Source: Halomonas halocynthiae DSM 14573 (GTDB taxonomy: Bacteria > Pseudomonadota > Gammaproteobacteria > Pseudomonadales > Halomonadaceae). From it: 64,000 bases of DNA. Below are positions 25,890-35,028 of the stretch, piece after piece. The first letter of the stretch is position 1. Each line of letters begins with the position of its first letter. Under the pieces are notes generated by a model. The model worked only from the letters and a program-made list of their open reading frames with translations, ran no database searches and was not told the DNA's origin. Where the stretch lies: positions 339,176 through 403,175 of the forward strand of contig NZ_KE384441.1 in NCBI RefSeq assembly GCF_000425725.1, written 5' to 3'. The position numbers and the translations under genes are program-made.

Positions 25890-26603
25890 TCATTCTTCAG
25901 GTTGATATTTATACCCGACGCCGTAGACCGAGCGAATGACGTCGCGCTCCTGCCAAATATCAGCAATTTTGCGACGCAGTTTCTTAATGTGGCTATCCAC
26001 AGTGCGTTCCGAGACGATGCGGTGGTCTCGATACATGTGGTCCATTAATTGCTCACGAGTAAATATTCGGCCTGGGGCCGCCATCATGACACGTAGCAGT
26101 TGAAACTCTACGGCAGTTAGTCCCAGGTCCTGGCCGTCGGCTAGTGCGCGCCAACCATCCTCATCAAGCATCAGCGGGCCTTCTGTGTTTGACTCCAGCG
26201 AGCTATGCGTGGCACGGCTGCGTCGTAGCACGGCACGAATGCGAGCCACAACCTCTCGGGGGCTGAACGGCTTACAGATGTAGTCGTCAGCGCCCAGCTC
26301 AAGCCCTAGTAAGCGGTCGATCTCTTCCACCTTGGCGGTGAGCATGATGATGGCGAGCTGGGGCCAGCGCTGGCGAACTGTACGGCACAGCGTCAGGCCA
26401 TCGGTGCCTGGCAGCATCAGGTCGAGTAGTACGAGTTCTGGGAGTAATGTTTGGCCCTCAAGCCATGGCAATACGGCGTCGCCGTGAGCCAGGTGATGGC
26501 TAGAAAAGCCGCTGTTGCTAAGATAGTCAGCCACGAGGCTAGCAATTTTGGGTTCGTCTTCGACGATCAATACATTGTCCAGCGTGAGGTCAGCGTGGCT
26601 CAT
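25890..26603 (-). CDS. baeR: Envelope-stress response regulator, BaeR-like (OmpR family)
   Basis: OmpR-family regulator of about 237 aa. Receiver: VLIVEDEPKIASLV, phosphoacceptor Asp in LVLLDLMLPGTDGLTLCR, Lys in YICKPFSPREVVARI. C-terminal winged helix: LTAVEFQLLRVMMAAPGRIF and SERTVDSHIKKLRRKI. The runs EEIDRLLGLELGADDYICKP and VYGVGYKYQ match E. coli BaeR closely as I recall it. ATG 26603 (MSHADLT) is preferred because GGAG lies 9 nt upstream; ATG 26618 has none. It overlaps the upstream kinase gene by 14 bp, so the pair is co-translated. Confidence 0.88.
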   Translation of the reverse strand: MSHADLTLDNVLIVEDEPKIASLVADYLSNSGFSSHHLAHGDAVLPWLEGQTLLPELVLLDLMLPGTDGLTLCRTVRQRWPQLAIIMLTAKVEEIDRLLGLELGADDYICKPFSPREVVARIRAVLRRSRATHSSLESNTEGPLMLDEDGWRALADGQDLGLTAVEFQLLRVMMAAPGRIFTREQLMDHMYRDHRIVSERTVDSHIKKLRRKIADIWQERDVIRSVYGVGYKYQPEE

Positions 26604-28062
26604 GGGGAGGCGCTCCATGGGGTGTGTCAGTAAAGGTGTGGTTGACGCTTGCGTTGTTGTTGGGAAAGCTCAGTGTCCAGCGGAGGCCGCCGAGCGGTGA
26701 CGCATCAGGCTGCATAGTTGCGCCGTGCGCTCGAGCCAACGCCTGGGCAATGGAAAGCCCTAAGCCGCTACCCCCGCTAGCGCGATTGCGTGATCCTTCC
26801 ACGCGGTACAGTCGCTCGGTTAAGCGGGAAAGTTCAGAGGGCGGTACGCCCGGGGCGCTATCTTCCCAAGTCAGTCGCCAACCGCTATCACATGCATCGA
26901 GGCTCACACGTAACCGCCCAGGTGACGTTGTGTAACTACAGGTGTTATCCAGCAAAATGGTCCAGAGCTGACGAAGGCGTTGGGAGTCGCCACGAATCCA
27001 GGCAGGCGCTTTCTCAATGCGGGATTCCAGCTGGATTTGTTGGTCATTGAGCCAGCCGCTGGCTTCGTCTAAGCGTGCTTCGAGACTGGCGGCTAAGTCC
27101 AATGGTGCAAAATTAATTTCCAGGGCCCCGTCGTCGCTTTGTGATAACAGGCGTAAGTCGGTGACCAGCCGTTCCAATTGGGCAACCTCTTGGGCCAGAG
27201 AGGTTAGGTTGTTTCGGCTCAAGGGACGCACCCCGTCTTGCATCGCTTCGATTTCTCCGCGGAGTACTGCCAGCGGTGTACGCAGCTCGTGGGCAATATC
27301 CGATACCCAGCGGTTGCGAGCCTTGCGGTTGGCCTCCAGCGTGGCCGCTAGCACGTTGAAGTCCTGTGCCAGGCTAGATAGTTCATCACGGCCCTGTTCG
27401 GCCAGGCGGATACGGTAATCGCCCTGGGTGAGTTTACGAGTCGCCAGGGCCATGCTACGAGTGCGGCGCCCCAGCCACCAAGAGAGTCCCCCAGCTAAAA
27501 ATAACGAGGCAAGCCCTAATGCCGCCACAATGGTGGCTAGGTTGCGGCGCTGACGAGACAGAAAAAGGCGGTCGACACGCGCCATTAATTGCTGAGGAGG
27601 ACGATAGCCCAGTGTGCCGATGAGTTGACCTTTGTGCGTTATTTCGATCCAGCGTAGCTCATCATATTGCTGTTTTCGAGAGGAGGGGAGGCCGATAATG
27701 GGTCGATCATCAGCATCGTACAGCACAAAATCTCGTGGGCTGCTGAGTTGGTCTATCTGGGGGGCTTTATAAGAATGGTCGAGCCATAGTTGGCGGCGTA
27801 CTAAATGGTGCCAAGTGCGGGGTGAAGAGCGCAACCAGCGCCAGTCGCCACGCAACTCCCACTCGTTAGCCAGTTGCCCGGCTAATGCGTTGGCGCGCTG
27901 AGCCTGTGTGTGGTCTAGATACTCAATGAAGCCCTTGTCGAGACTGCGCGAAACAGCCACAAAAACCAGGCCAGCAATGGCGACATTGACGGTCAGAATG
28001 ATGACAAAAAGACGAATTCCCAGGCGTGAAATTGTCGGCGAAAAAGAGCGGCGAAAGACCAT
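26590..28062 (-). CDS. baeS: Envelope-stress sensor histidine kinase, BaeS-like
   Basis: Inner-membrane sensor kinase of 490 aa. First membrane helix LGIRLFVIILTVNVAIAGLV (about 15-35), a periplasmic domain of about 140 residues, a second helix IVAALGLASLFLAGGLSWWL (about 177-200), then a HAMP linker. The kinase core has the H-box WVSDIAHELRTPLAVLRGE, N-box LWTILLDNTCSYT, and G-boxes WEDSAPGVP and GGSGLGLSIAQAL. It is transcribed ahead of baeR and overlaps it. In E. coli, BaeS responds to indole, flavonoids, copper/zinc and envelope damage; the signal here is not known. Confidence 0.85.
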   Translation of the reverse strand: MVFRRSFSPTISRLGIRLFVIILTVNVAIAGLVFVAVSRSLDKGFIEYLDHTQAQRANALAGQLANEWELRGDWRWLRSSPRTWHHLVRRQLWLDHSYKAPQIDQLSSPRDFVLYDADDRPIIGLPSSRKQQYDELRWIEITHKGQLIGTLGYRPPQQLMARVDRLFLSRQRRNLATIVAALGLASLFLAGGLSWWLGRRTRSMALATRKLTQGDYRIRLAEQGRDELSSLAQDFNVLAATLEANRKARNRWVSDIAHELRTPLAVLRGEIEAMQDGVRPLSRNNLTSLAQEVAQLERLVTDLRLLSQSDDGALEINFAPLDLAASLEARLDEASGWLNDQQIQLESRIEKAPAWIRGDSQRLRQLWTILLDNTCSYTTSPGRLRVSLDACDSGWRLTWEDSAPGVPPSELSRLTERLYRVEGSRNRASGGSGLGLSIAQALARAHGATMQPDASPLGGLRWTLSFPNNNASVNHTFTDTPHGAPPHEPR

Positions 28063-28217
28063 GCGGTGAGCCCTAGTAGATGCCAGTTAGTGGCAGATGC
28101 GGAGTATGTGCATAGGGTCAGCCTAACGTATTCGCAAGCGGCAAAGGGGGAAGTATCGTGCAAACGGCGCAATACTCATGCGCCGGCGGTAAGCCTTGGT
28201 TTCTCGACCGATAGCTG

Positions 28218-29144
28218 TTAGAGAGACAGCAGAAACAGAATAAGTGGTGGCGATAGCAACGAGAGGATGAAGCCACTAACGATGGCGACTGGCACGCAAG
28301 CCACGCCGCCATGTTGCTGGATTACAGGCAGGGCAAAGTCCATAGAGGTAGCGCCGCCATAACCGATGGCCAGAGGGGCATAATAGCGAATGGTTAACGG
28401 AATCAGCACAAAAGCGGTTAGCTCGCGGGCTAAGTCATTAAAGAAAGCCACGCCGCCCATCACGGGGCCAAGCTGATCACCGATAAGTATGCCTGACAGT
28501 GAGTACCAGCCAAAGCCTGAAACCATGGCCAGTGCTTCGTTCCAGGGTAAGCCTAACAGCGGGGCAATAATGAGGCCGCCAAGTAGCGAGCTTGCTGCCA
28601 GTGTGATGGCAATTGCCAGCCCTAAGCGATTAAGTAGTATCTGGCGTAATGGCATGCCGGAGTTGCGTAGTTGGCAGCCAATCAGCGCCAGTAAAACATA
28701 CAACACCCACTGTGACAGTTGCTCGACAAGGTTGAACAGCCCTTCGTTAAACCAGTTGGCGGCAAGTAAACCGCAAGCAACGCCGAGAATGACTGCACCG
28801 ACCAGTTTCAATGAGCCGGCCATTGCGGCGAGTTTGCTGGTAGGTGCGCCGGGAATGGCTTGTTGAGGCTGCGACTTGAGTGGCATGCGACGTGATAGCC
28901 ATAACAAGGCGACGAGGTTGCACAGCGAGGTGACCACTAGGATTAGTAGGGCCTGGCCACCCATGCGTGACAGTTGGCCGGAAAGGTTGTCCAGTCCTGC
29001 GAGGCTGATGCCCATCAATAGCAGTATGACGTAGATAGAACCATTCACACCATGGCCGATCATGCTCATGACACTGGCATGCTGTACGCGAACCAGGTAG
29101 CCAAGAATCAGCGGTAACAGCACGATCAAAAGGCCTGACAGCAT
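28218..29144 (-). CDS. lysO: Lysine exporter LysO (YbjE family)
   Basis: Inner-membrane protein of 308 aa with about eight hydrophobic segments. It shares with E. coli LysO the motifs SGLLI.L.PLI.GYL at the start, LLMGISLAGLDNL, IGCQLRNSGMPLRQILLNR, ALAMVSGFGWYSLSGIL and GPVMGGVAFFNDLARELTAF, and ATSMDF.LPV.Q near the end. LysO exports L-lysine and the toxic analogue thialysine, protecting cells from lysine-rich peptides. It is a single gene with 74 bp to spare before the next start codon on the left side of the locus. In E. coli it is controlled by ArgP and lysine; no site was identified here. Confidence 0.88.
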   Translation of the reverse strand: MLSGLLIVLLPLILGYLVRVQHASVMSMIGHGVNGSIYVILLLMGISLAGLDNLSGQLSRMGGQALLILVVTSLCNLVALLWLSRRMPLKSQPQQAIPGAPTSKLAAMAGSLKLVGAVILGVACGLLAANWFNEGLFNLVEQLSQWVLYVLLALIGCQLRNSGMPLRQILLNRLGLAIAITLAASSLLGGLIIAPLLGLPWNEALAMVSGFGWYSLSGILIGDQLGPVMGGVAFFNDLARELTAFVLIPLTIRYYAPLAIGYGGATSMDFALPVIQQHGGVACVPVAIVSGFILSLLSPPLILFLLSL

Positions 29145-29288
29145 CGCGGCAACGTCCTCAACAGGGGCAGAAAGAGTGGTAAAGGCCAGTACTTTACGGC
29201 ACTCGTGGCCGAGGCAAAAGGGAGAACGTGGAAGTCAGCAGAGGTAAGCCGCTGTCATAGCGGCGGGCGTTAACGCTTTGGGTGAGTA

Positions 29289-29960
29289 TTAGTAGCGTCT
29301 CATCGAGGTGAGTGACAGTTGGCCTTTGCGCTTGCCTTCATTGAAATACTCCATTTCCAGTAGCAATCCTGGCAGCTCAGGGTGTAGCGCCATCAGTATG
29401 CGCTTGTCAGGTTTGTCGGGGTCAGATAGCTCCAAGCGCAACGCTTGAGTTGTTATTCCGGCAATCGCCATATGGGTGTCGGGTAGCCGGTGGTAAAACA
29501 TGGTTTTGTTGCGCCCGCGGTGATCTCGGTAGTGAACAGGGCAAGCTTGTTGGCAGGTGTTGCTAGCAGCATTTAGGGCGAGACCCACAATGGCGCTCTG
29601 ACGATCAGGAATTTGCCCCAGTTCATTGCTATCCAGTGTGTAGTCTCGGCTGATGCCTAACAGGTGGTAGTTGGACGCGTAGTCATAGGAGTGCAGGGTA
29701 TTGCCATTGATGTGAAAGTGGCCAGTTTCCTCGCCGCGGGCAATGGCAATTTTGGCCTTCATGGAGGCGCGCCAGCCGTCGCTGCTAACTTGTGTTAGGC
29801 GGTGGCTGATGTCAGCGTCTGGCCAGCCGCTGACGCTAAGGTGGTAGTTGGCAGTAAAACCTTGTGGAAGTTGAGTCGGCGGGGTGTCTGCGGCCATGCT
29901 GATGCTGGCCGAAAGGCACCACAGTACAGCACAGGCTTGCGCCATAAATCGGTTGATCAC
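29289..29960 (-). CDS. DUF3108 periplasmic protein of unknown function
   Basis: Protein of 223 aa with a signal peptide (VLWCLSASISMAA). The body looks like a beta-rich DUF3108 fold: FTANYHLSVSGWPDADISHR, GHFHINGNTLHSYDYASNY, TQALRLELSDPDKPDKRILM and LHPELPGLLLEMEYFNEGKR. Members are exported proteins of unknown function in many gammaproteobacteria; some are studied as outer-membrane or cell-envelope related. The GTG start at 29960 has AGGAG 9 nt upstream and is preferred over TTG 29987. No operon partner is evident. Confidence 0.65.
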   Translation of the reverse strand: MINRFMAQACAVLWCLSASISMAADTPPTQLPQGFTANYHLSVSGWPDADISHRLTQVSSDGWRASMKAKIAIARGEETGHFHINGNTLHSYDYASNYHLLGISRDYTLDSNELGQIPDRQSAIVGLALNAASNTCQQACPVHYRDHRGRNKTMFYHRLPDTHMAIAGITTQALRLELSDPDKPDKRILMALHPELPGLLLEMEYFNEGKRKGQLSLTSMRRY

Positions 29961-30113
29961 TACTGAGCTCTCCTGTGGCCTCACCAAAATAAGCAGTGCT
30001 CCTATGACCGATGTTACGGAACAGTGTTCAATCTGGGGGGCGGGCAGCAGCGAGGTAGTTGTCGTTGGTACCTAGCGGTGTATGTCGCTACCGCGCTGCG
30101 CCTGCCTGAGGTG

Positions 30114-31055
30114 TCAGTAACCTGCTTGGGGGTCAACGGTTTCTACGGGTTCACCATTGTTCATTGCGTGTAGTGTCTCAGCGACTTGGTCTAGGGCTTC
30201 GTTCAGCGGGGTGGGGCCAGACATGTGGGGGGTAATGCGAATTCTCGGATGTTGCCATAAGGGGCTGCTTTCCGGTAGCGGCTCTGTTGAAAAGGCATCA
30301 AGAAGGGCACCGCGTAAGCGTCCGGGGGTATCGCTGTGCGCATCGCCTAATGCTGCCAATAAAGCGGTTTCATCAATCAGAGGGCCGCGGCCTGGATTAA
30401 TCAGGCTGGCGCCTTCTGGCAGAGCGGCCAACGTGTTGGTGTTGATAATACCGCGTGTCGCCGCAGTATCCGGCAGTAACAGCACCAGTGTTTGTACCTG
30501 TGACAGCAGGGTGAACAGGCCATCTTCACCATGATGGCACGTAATACTATTTAGCGGCTTAGGGGTGCGGCTCCAGCCATGAACAGGAAAGCCGTCGGCT
30601 GCAATAGCATCGGCGACCTTGTGGCCAATGGCGCCAAGGCCCAGTACGCCAACTGGCCAGTCGGCCTTGTCTATCACGTCGAGAGGTTGCCACTGTTGCT
30701 TGGCTTGCTGGCGGGCGTAGTGGTCAAAGTTGCGCTGAAAGTGCAGTACGCCATAGCGCACATAGTCGGCAATTAGCTTGGCCATACCTGCGTCACGCAA
30801 TTTAACGATGGGAACCCCAGCAGGCAGCGCTGGATTATTGAGCAGCGCATCAACACCGGCTCCCAGATTAACAATGCCTTTGAGAGAGGGCAGTTGCTTC
30901 AATAGTTCGGGTGAAGGCTGCCAGGCCGCTAGGTAATCAATGTTGCCACGCTGGTCTGCTGGCGTGCTGCTGGGCAAAATCTCCGCATCCGGGAGTCGCT
31001 GGCTAAGGGCGTCGCACCACGCTGTGTCATCGTGGCAGTGTACCAGTACGCGCAT
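30114..31055 (-). CDS. ghrA: Glyoxylate/hydroxypyruvate reductase A
   Basis: D-2-hydroxyacid dehydrogenase of 313 aa that reduces glyoxylate and hydroxypyruvate with NADPH. Rossmann motif VGVLGLGAIGHKVADAI, then Arg-Thr after the second strand (GWSRTPK), which fits NADPH. NPGRGPLIDETALLAAL carries the catalytic Arg region, DAFSTEPLPESSPLWQHP the Glu region, and RITPHMSGPT the catalytic His. The EPLPxxSPLWQHPRxxITPH run is the GhrA signature. It lies 45 bp downstream of the MocR-type regulator, on the same strand, and may be co-transcribed with it. A link to ectoine breakdown is not evident; it probably handles glyoxylate. Confidence 0.88.
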   Translation of the reverse strand: MRVLVHCHDDTAWCDALSQRLPDAEILPSSTPADQRGNIDYLAAWQPSPELLKQLPSLKGIVNLGAGVDALLNNPALPAGVPIVKLRDAGMAKLIADYVRYGVLHFQRNFDHYARQQAKQQWQPLDVIDKADWPVGVLGLGAIGHKVADAIAADGFPVHGWSRTPKPLNSITCHHGEDGLFTLLSQVQTLVLLLPDTAATRGIINTNTLAALPEGASLINPGRGPLIDETALLAALGDAHSDTPGRLRGALLDAFSTEPLPESSPLWQHPRIRITPHMSGPTPLNEALDQVAETLHAMNNGEPVETVDPQAGY

Positions 31056-31100
31056 GGTTGTCTCCTTGGTTCAGAGTTTGCTACAGAGTGCTGGCCGATA

Positions 31101-32507
31101 TCAGTAAATGATTTGCATCATGGGGGGCGGAGTGTCGTCAAGCAATTCCGCAAGCTGGCGTAAGCCGTGCTCAAGACGAATGATGTCAGGTTCTGCGCCG
31201 AGGCTCAGCCGAATCCGTCTAGGCGCGGGCGTTTGTTCGACCATGAACGGTGTGGCAGTCGTCAGCAACACGCCTTCTTGTTCGGCCTGCAAGCGTAGTT
31301 CTTCCGCACGCCAGCTAACCGGAAGCGTTAGCCACATGTGAAGGCTGCTGGGACGGGCGCTGTATTCATGCTGACTAAAAACACGAGTGGCGACTTGCTG
31401 ACGCTCAGCCAATAGCTCGCGCTGGGTGCTGGCCATTTCTTCTACTGTGCCATCGGCAAGCCAGATGCCAGCAATTTCGAATACCAGCGGTGTTGCCATC
31501 CAGCAGGTGGCACGTAAGCGTGGCAGTGTGTGATGGAATTGGGCTGGCGGTACGCTGAGATAACCGGCGCGCAGTCCTGGCACGGTTGACTTAGTTAAGC
31601 TGGTGACATGAAAGCTGCGCTGTGGCAGACGTGCGGTCAGTGGTGTCAGCCCTGGTGGTTCAAGCAATGCGTGAACGTCATCTTCAATCAGCCAGACATC
31701 ATGGCGCAGTAGAACATCAGCCACCGCATCGCGACGACTCTCGCTCATGGTGGCGCCGGTAGGGTTCAACTGAGTGGGTGTTAAGCAAATTGCACGGGGC
31801 TGAAAACGCCGGCAAGCAAGTTCTAGCGCTTCGGGCAGAATGCCTTGCTCGTCGATGGCCACACCGCGTAACTGGAAGCCTAAGGTGCGGGAAAGGGCGA
31901 TTAAACCGTGGTCGGTAAGCGCCTCGGTCAAGACCACGTCACCATGCTGAACCACCGTGGAAATCGCTAGCATCAGCCCATGGGTTGCGCCATTACACAA
32001 CACGCGAGTGTCAGCATCGCCAGGCACACCAAGGCGTTTCCTCAACCAGTCGCTGGCCTGTTCACGATGATGCAGCAACCCCGCGATAGGTCGGTTGGCG
32101 CTGATGACATCGGCAATGCACATGTCGGCCAGTTGAGTGAGTGTGTCACGAAAACGTCGATCATGGGCTTCAGGGCAGATGGGGTGAGCAATAGAAAGGT
32201 CGATAGTTGTTTGTGTATTGCGTGGGCTACTATTGCTCAAATAGGTTGGGTCACGGCCGTCGTCCTGAGAATTGACCCAGGTTCCGCTACCCACCCTGGC
32301 CTGTACCAGCCCCATGCGTTCTGCTTGTGCATAGGCCCGGGATATGGTCTGCACGCTGACATTTAGGGTGTCGGCAAGCTCGCGCTGAGGTGGAAGGCGG
32401 GTGCCGGGTAATAGCTCTCCCTGCCTGATGGCCTGGGACAAAGCGCGGGCAATGGCCAAGTAACGCGGGCCGCTTTCGGCGAGGTAACGTGCGAAGTCGA
32501 TTGTCAT
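31101..32507 (-). CDS. MocR/GntR-type transcriptional regulator, EnuR-like, divergent from the ectoine genes
   Basis: Regulator of 468 aa with an N-terminal GntR winged helix (about 12-78: LPPQRELADTLNVSVQTISR) and a C-terminal aminotransferase-like fold. The PLP lysine is present (K306 in VTSLTKSTVPGLRAGYL), as is CLTPTQLNPTGATMS. In marine Rhodobacteraceae the MocR regulator EnuR binds ectoine-breakdown intermediates through PLP and controls ectoine uptake and catabolism. Here the gene is divergent from doeA, so a similar role is a reasoned inference. A 12-bp inverted repeat lies between them, and a further copy of one half-site overlaps this gene's own start codon, suggesting autorepression. 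No strong ribosome site precedes ATG 32507. Confidence 0.8.
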   Translation of the reverse strand: MTIDFARYLAESGPRYLAIARALSQAIRQGELLPGTRLPPQRELADTLNVSVQTISRAYAQAERMGLVQARVGSGTWVNSQDDGRDPTYLSNSSPRNTQTTIDLSIAHPICPEAHDRRFRDTLTQLADMCIADVISANRPIAGLLHHREQASDWLRKRLGVPGDADTRVLCNGATHGLMLAISTVVQHGDVVLTEALTDHGLIALSRTLGFQLRGVAIDEQGILPEALELACRRFQPRAICLTPTQLNPTGATMSESRRDAVADVLLRHDVWLIEDDVHALLEPPGLTPLTARLPQRSFHVTSLTKSTVPGLRAGYLSVPPAQFHHTLPRLRATCWMATPLVFEIAGIWLADGTVEEMASTQRELLAERQQVATRVFSQHEYSARPSSLHMWLTLPVSWRAEELRLQAEQEGVLLTTATPFMVEQTPAPRRIRLSLGAEPDIIRLEHGLRQLAELLDDTPPPMMQIIY

Positions 32508-32515
32508 GATTCAAT
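32500..32515. promoter_or_regulatory. Half-site copy overlapping the MocR start codon
   Basis: ATTGTCATGATTCAAT here differs at one position from ATTGTCATGATTTAAT at 32577-32592 and includes the regulator's own initiation codon (CAT at 32505-32507 on the plus strand). A bound regulator here could block its own expression. Confidence 0.5.
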
Positions 32516-32574
32516 AAAGGCTTTGACCTGTGACCAAAGGGGGGTGTTAGTATCCGTTGTGCGACATTGACCGG

Positions 32575-32615
32575 AAATTGTCATGATTTAATCTTAACAA
32601 ATGTCATGACAATTT
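32575..32615. promoter_or_regulatory. Perfect 12-bp inverted repeat between the MocR gene and doeA, candidate operator
   Basis: AAATTGTCATGA (32575-32586) and TCATGACAATTT (32604-32615) are exact inverted copies 17 bp apart, in a 210-bp divergent promoter region. Shape and placement fit a dimeric GntR/MocR binding site controlling both the regulator gene and the doe operon. No T-run follows, so a terminator is unlikely. Confidence 0.65.
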
Positions 32616-32717
32616 GCAGGACATTAATAATTCGGATACGTCGCCTGCGCCCCGGTAGCCCCTAGTACGCCTTAATGCTGCCGGATTTGGTGATGAGATC
32701 GTTTAGTGAGCGGTTCC

Positions 32718-33917
32718 ATGACTGAGATTTCCCTGCCCTTTTCCCGCGAAGAATATGCCGGTCGTCTTCGCAAGGTCCGCGCCGAAATGGCCGGCCGTGG
32801 GATTGATGTAATGATTGTTAGCGACCCATCCAACATGGCTTGGATTACAGGCTATGACGGCTGGTCTTTCTATGTTCACCAGTGTGTATTGGTTGGGCTT
32901 GAAGGCGAGCCGGTGTGGTATGGACGGCGGATGGACGCCAATGGTGCGTTGCGCACTTGTTGGATTGATCCTGACAATATTACGTACTACCCGGATCACT
33001 ATGTACAGAATCCAGACATGCACCCGATGGACTACCTGGCCCAGACGATTCTTCCCGACCGTGGCTGGCATGAAGGGGTGGTGGGCGTGGAGATGGACAA
33101 CTATTATTTTTCTGCTGCGGCCTATCAGGGGCTGTTGCGCAGTTTGCCCCATGCCCGTTTTAAGGATGCAAACTCACTGGTGAACTGGTGTCGTTTGATT
33201 AAATCGGCCCAGGAAGTTGAGTACATGCGTGTTGCAGCCAAAATTGTTGAAGGTATGCACTCGCGCATTCTTGAGGTAATTGAGCCGGGCTTGCCCAAGA
33301 GCAAGTTGGTGTCAGAAATTTATCGAGTTGCTATCGAAGGCTGGACCGATGCGTCAGGCAAGGTGTTTGGCGGCGATTATCCTGCCATCGTGCCGATGCT
33401 GCCGACCGGAAAAGACGCGGCAGCCCCGCACCTGACCTGGGACGATACGCCGTTTCGTGAGGGCGAAGGCACGTTTTTTGAGATCGCGGGGGTGTACAAG
33501 CGCTATCACGCGCCGATGTCGCGTACGGTGTTTCTTGGTCGTGCGCCATCTGACTTTGTACGCGCCGAGTCGGCTTTGCTTGAAGGCATTGAAAATGGCC
33601 TTGCTGTTGCTAAACCTGGCAATCGCACAGCGGATATTGCTATGGCGCTGGGCACGGCAATGTCGAAACATGGTTTTGACCGTGGCGGTAACCGCTGTGG
33701 CTATTCCATTGGCCTGAGTTACCCGCCTGACTGGGGGGAGCGCACCGTCAGTCTGCGCCCCACGGATGACACCGTGTTGCAGCCCGGTATGACATTCCAC
33801 TTTATGCCAGGTTTGTGGGAAAACGACTGGGGCATGGAAATTACCGAGAGCATCCTGATCACGGAAAATGGTTGCGAGCCGTTGGCTAATTTTCCACGCC
33901 AGCTGTTCGTCAAGTAA
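32718..33917 (+). CDS. doeA: Ectoine hydrolase
   Basis: M24-peptidase-fold enzyme that opens the ectoine ring to N-alpha-acetyl-2,4-diaminobutyrate, the first step of ectoine breakdown. From ATG 32718 it is 399 aa, the length of H. elongata DoeA. Features include SDPSNMAWITGYDGWSFYVH, a creatinase-like N-terminal domain (to about 160), and a pita-bread domain with HLTWDDTPFREGEGTFFEIA, VYKRYHAPMSRTVFLG and GMTFHFMPGLW. DoeA is not an ordinary metallopeptidase: most of the usual metal ligands are not evident. GTG 32706 is a possible longer start. First gene of the doeABX set, under the divergent MocR regulator and the Lrp-type DoeX. Confidence 0.95.
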   Translation: MTEISLPFSREEYAGRLRKVRAEMAGRGIDVMIVSDPSNMAWITGYDGWSFYVHQCVLVGLEGEPVWYGRRMDANGALRTCWIDPDNITYYPDHYVQNPDMHPMDYLAQTILPDRGWHEGVVGVEMDNYYFSAAAYQGLLRSLPHARFKDANSLVNWCRLIKSAQEVEYMRVAAKIVEGMHSRILEVIEPGLPKSKLVSEIYRVAIEGWTDASGKVFGGDYPAIVPMLPTGKDAAAPHLTWDDTPFREGEGTFFEIAGVYKRYHAPMSRTVFLGRAPSDFVRAESALLEGIENGLAVAKPGNRTADIAMALGTAMSKHGFDRGGNRCGYSIGLSYPPDWGERTVSLRPTDDTVLQPGMTFHFMPGLWENDWGMEITESILITENGCEPLANFPRQLFVK

Positions 33918-33993
33918 TGACCCGTTAGCCGTGCTGCCAGTGGTGTAAAAGACGAGTGCCAATGATAACGAAAAGGACGCAAGGAGAGGACTC

Positions 33994-35007
33994 ATGAGCA
34001 AACGACCCAGCCCCATCAGTGCCACTGTTGATTTTGACGCTGCAGGCGTCCAGCACGGTTTCCTTAAGCTTCCGATTTCTGATGATGAGTCGGCTTGGGG
34101 GGCAGTGATGATCCCAGTTACCGTGGTCAAGAATGGCGAAGGCCCTACGGCGTTGCTGACGGGAGGGAACCACGGTGATGAATATGAGGGCATCACGTCG
34201 TTAATGAAGCTTTCCAGTTCACTTAAGGCCGAAGACGTTAGTGGCCGAGTGATCATCGTGCCAATTATGAACGTTCCGGCAGCCATGGCGGGAAAGCGCA
34301 CCTCTGCAATGGATGGAGGGAACCTAAACCGTAGTTTTCCAGGCGATCCTGACGGTACGGTGACGGAAAAAATCGCCGATTACTTTACTCGGGTGATGGT
34401 ACCCATGAGTGATGTGGTGCTTGACCTTCACTCAGGAGGACGCACCTTGGATATCATTTCTTTTGGTGCCTCCCACGTGCTCGACAATGCAGACCAGCAG
34501 AGTCAGGCGCTAGCGGGAGCCAAGGCGTTTGGTGCGCCCTATGCGATGACCATGTTTGAACTTGATGCCGCGGCACTGTTTGATACAGCGGTTGAGTCTC
34601 AGGGCAAGATTTTTGTGGCCACCGAGCTGGGTGGTGGAGGCACATCGACGCCGGAAAGCATGGCAATTACCGAGCGAGGGGTGCGCAACTTTCTGATTCA
34701 TTACGGTTTGCTCAAAGGCCATGTGGAAATGCCTGCCGAGCCTCAGGTGTATTTGGATATGCCCGATGCCAGCTGCTATGTGCAAAGTGAGCACTCTGGC
34801 CTACTAGAATTGACATACGCGCTGGGCGATCATGTCGCTAAGGGTGATGTGATTGCTCGAGTCTATGATATGACGCGCAGTGGCACGCCACCGGTAGAGT
34901 ACCGCGCTGAGCGTGATGGTATCCTGATGGGGCGGCGCTTCCCCGCGCTGGTCAATATGGGTGATACCATCGCTGTTATCGCAGATGTCGTGGACTCATT
35001 GGATTGA
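33994..35007 (+). CDS. doeB: N-alpha-acetyl-L-2,4-diaminobutyrate deacetylase
   Basis: Zinc-dependent deacylase of the succinylglutamate desuccinylase/aspartoacylase family, 337 aa. It removes acetate from the DoeA product to give 2,4-diaminobutyrate. Zinc ligands are in TGGNHGDEYEG (His, Glu) and DVVLDLHSGGRTLD (His); catalytic Glu probably lies in FVATELGGGG. A small beta-domain follows (YVQSEHSGLLELTYALGDHV). Family members keep NLNRSFPGDPDGT, seen here. CAAGGAGAGG precedes ATG 33994. The gap to doeA is 76 bp and doeX begins 21 bp after the stop. Confidence 0.93.
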   Translation: MSKRPSPISATVDFDAAGVQHGFLKLPISDDESAWGAVMIPVTVVKNGEGPTALLTGGNHGDEYEGITSLMKLSSSLKAEDVSGRVIIVPIMNVPAAMAGKRTSAMDGGNLNRSFPGDPDGTVTEKIADYFTRVMVPMSDVVLDLHSGGRTLDIISFGASHVLDNADQQSQALAGAKAFGAPYAMTMFELDAAALFDTAVESQGKIFVATELGGGGTSTPESMAITERGVRNFLIHYGLLKGHVEMPAEPQVYLDMPDASCYVQSEHSGLLELTYALGDHVAKGDVIARVYDMTRSGTPPVEYRAERDGILMGRRFPALVNMGDTIAVIADVVDSLD

Positions 35008-35028
35008 GTTCTTTGTGTAGAGGAATCG

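Noticed and set aside
33354..34301. Long open frame (315 codons) on the minus strand across doeA and doeB
   Set aside because: It is antisense to two well-supported genes and its translation is low-complexity and Ser/Arg/His-rich, typical of shadow frames of GC-biased coding sequence.
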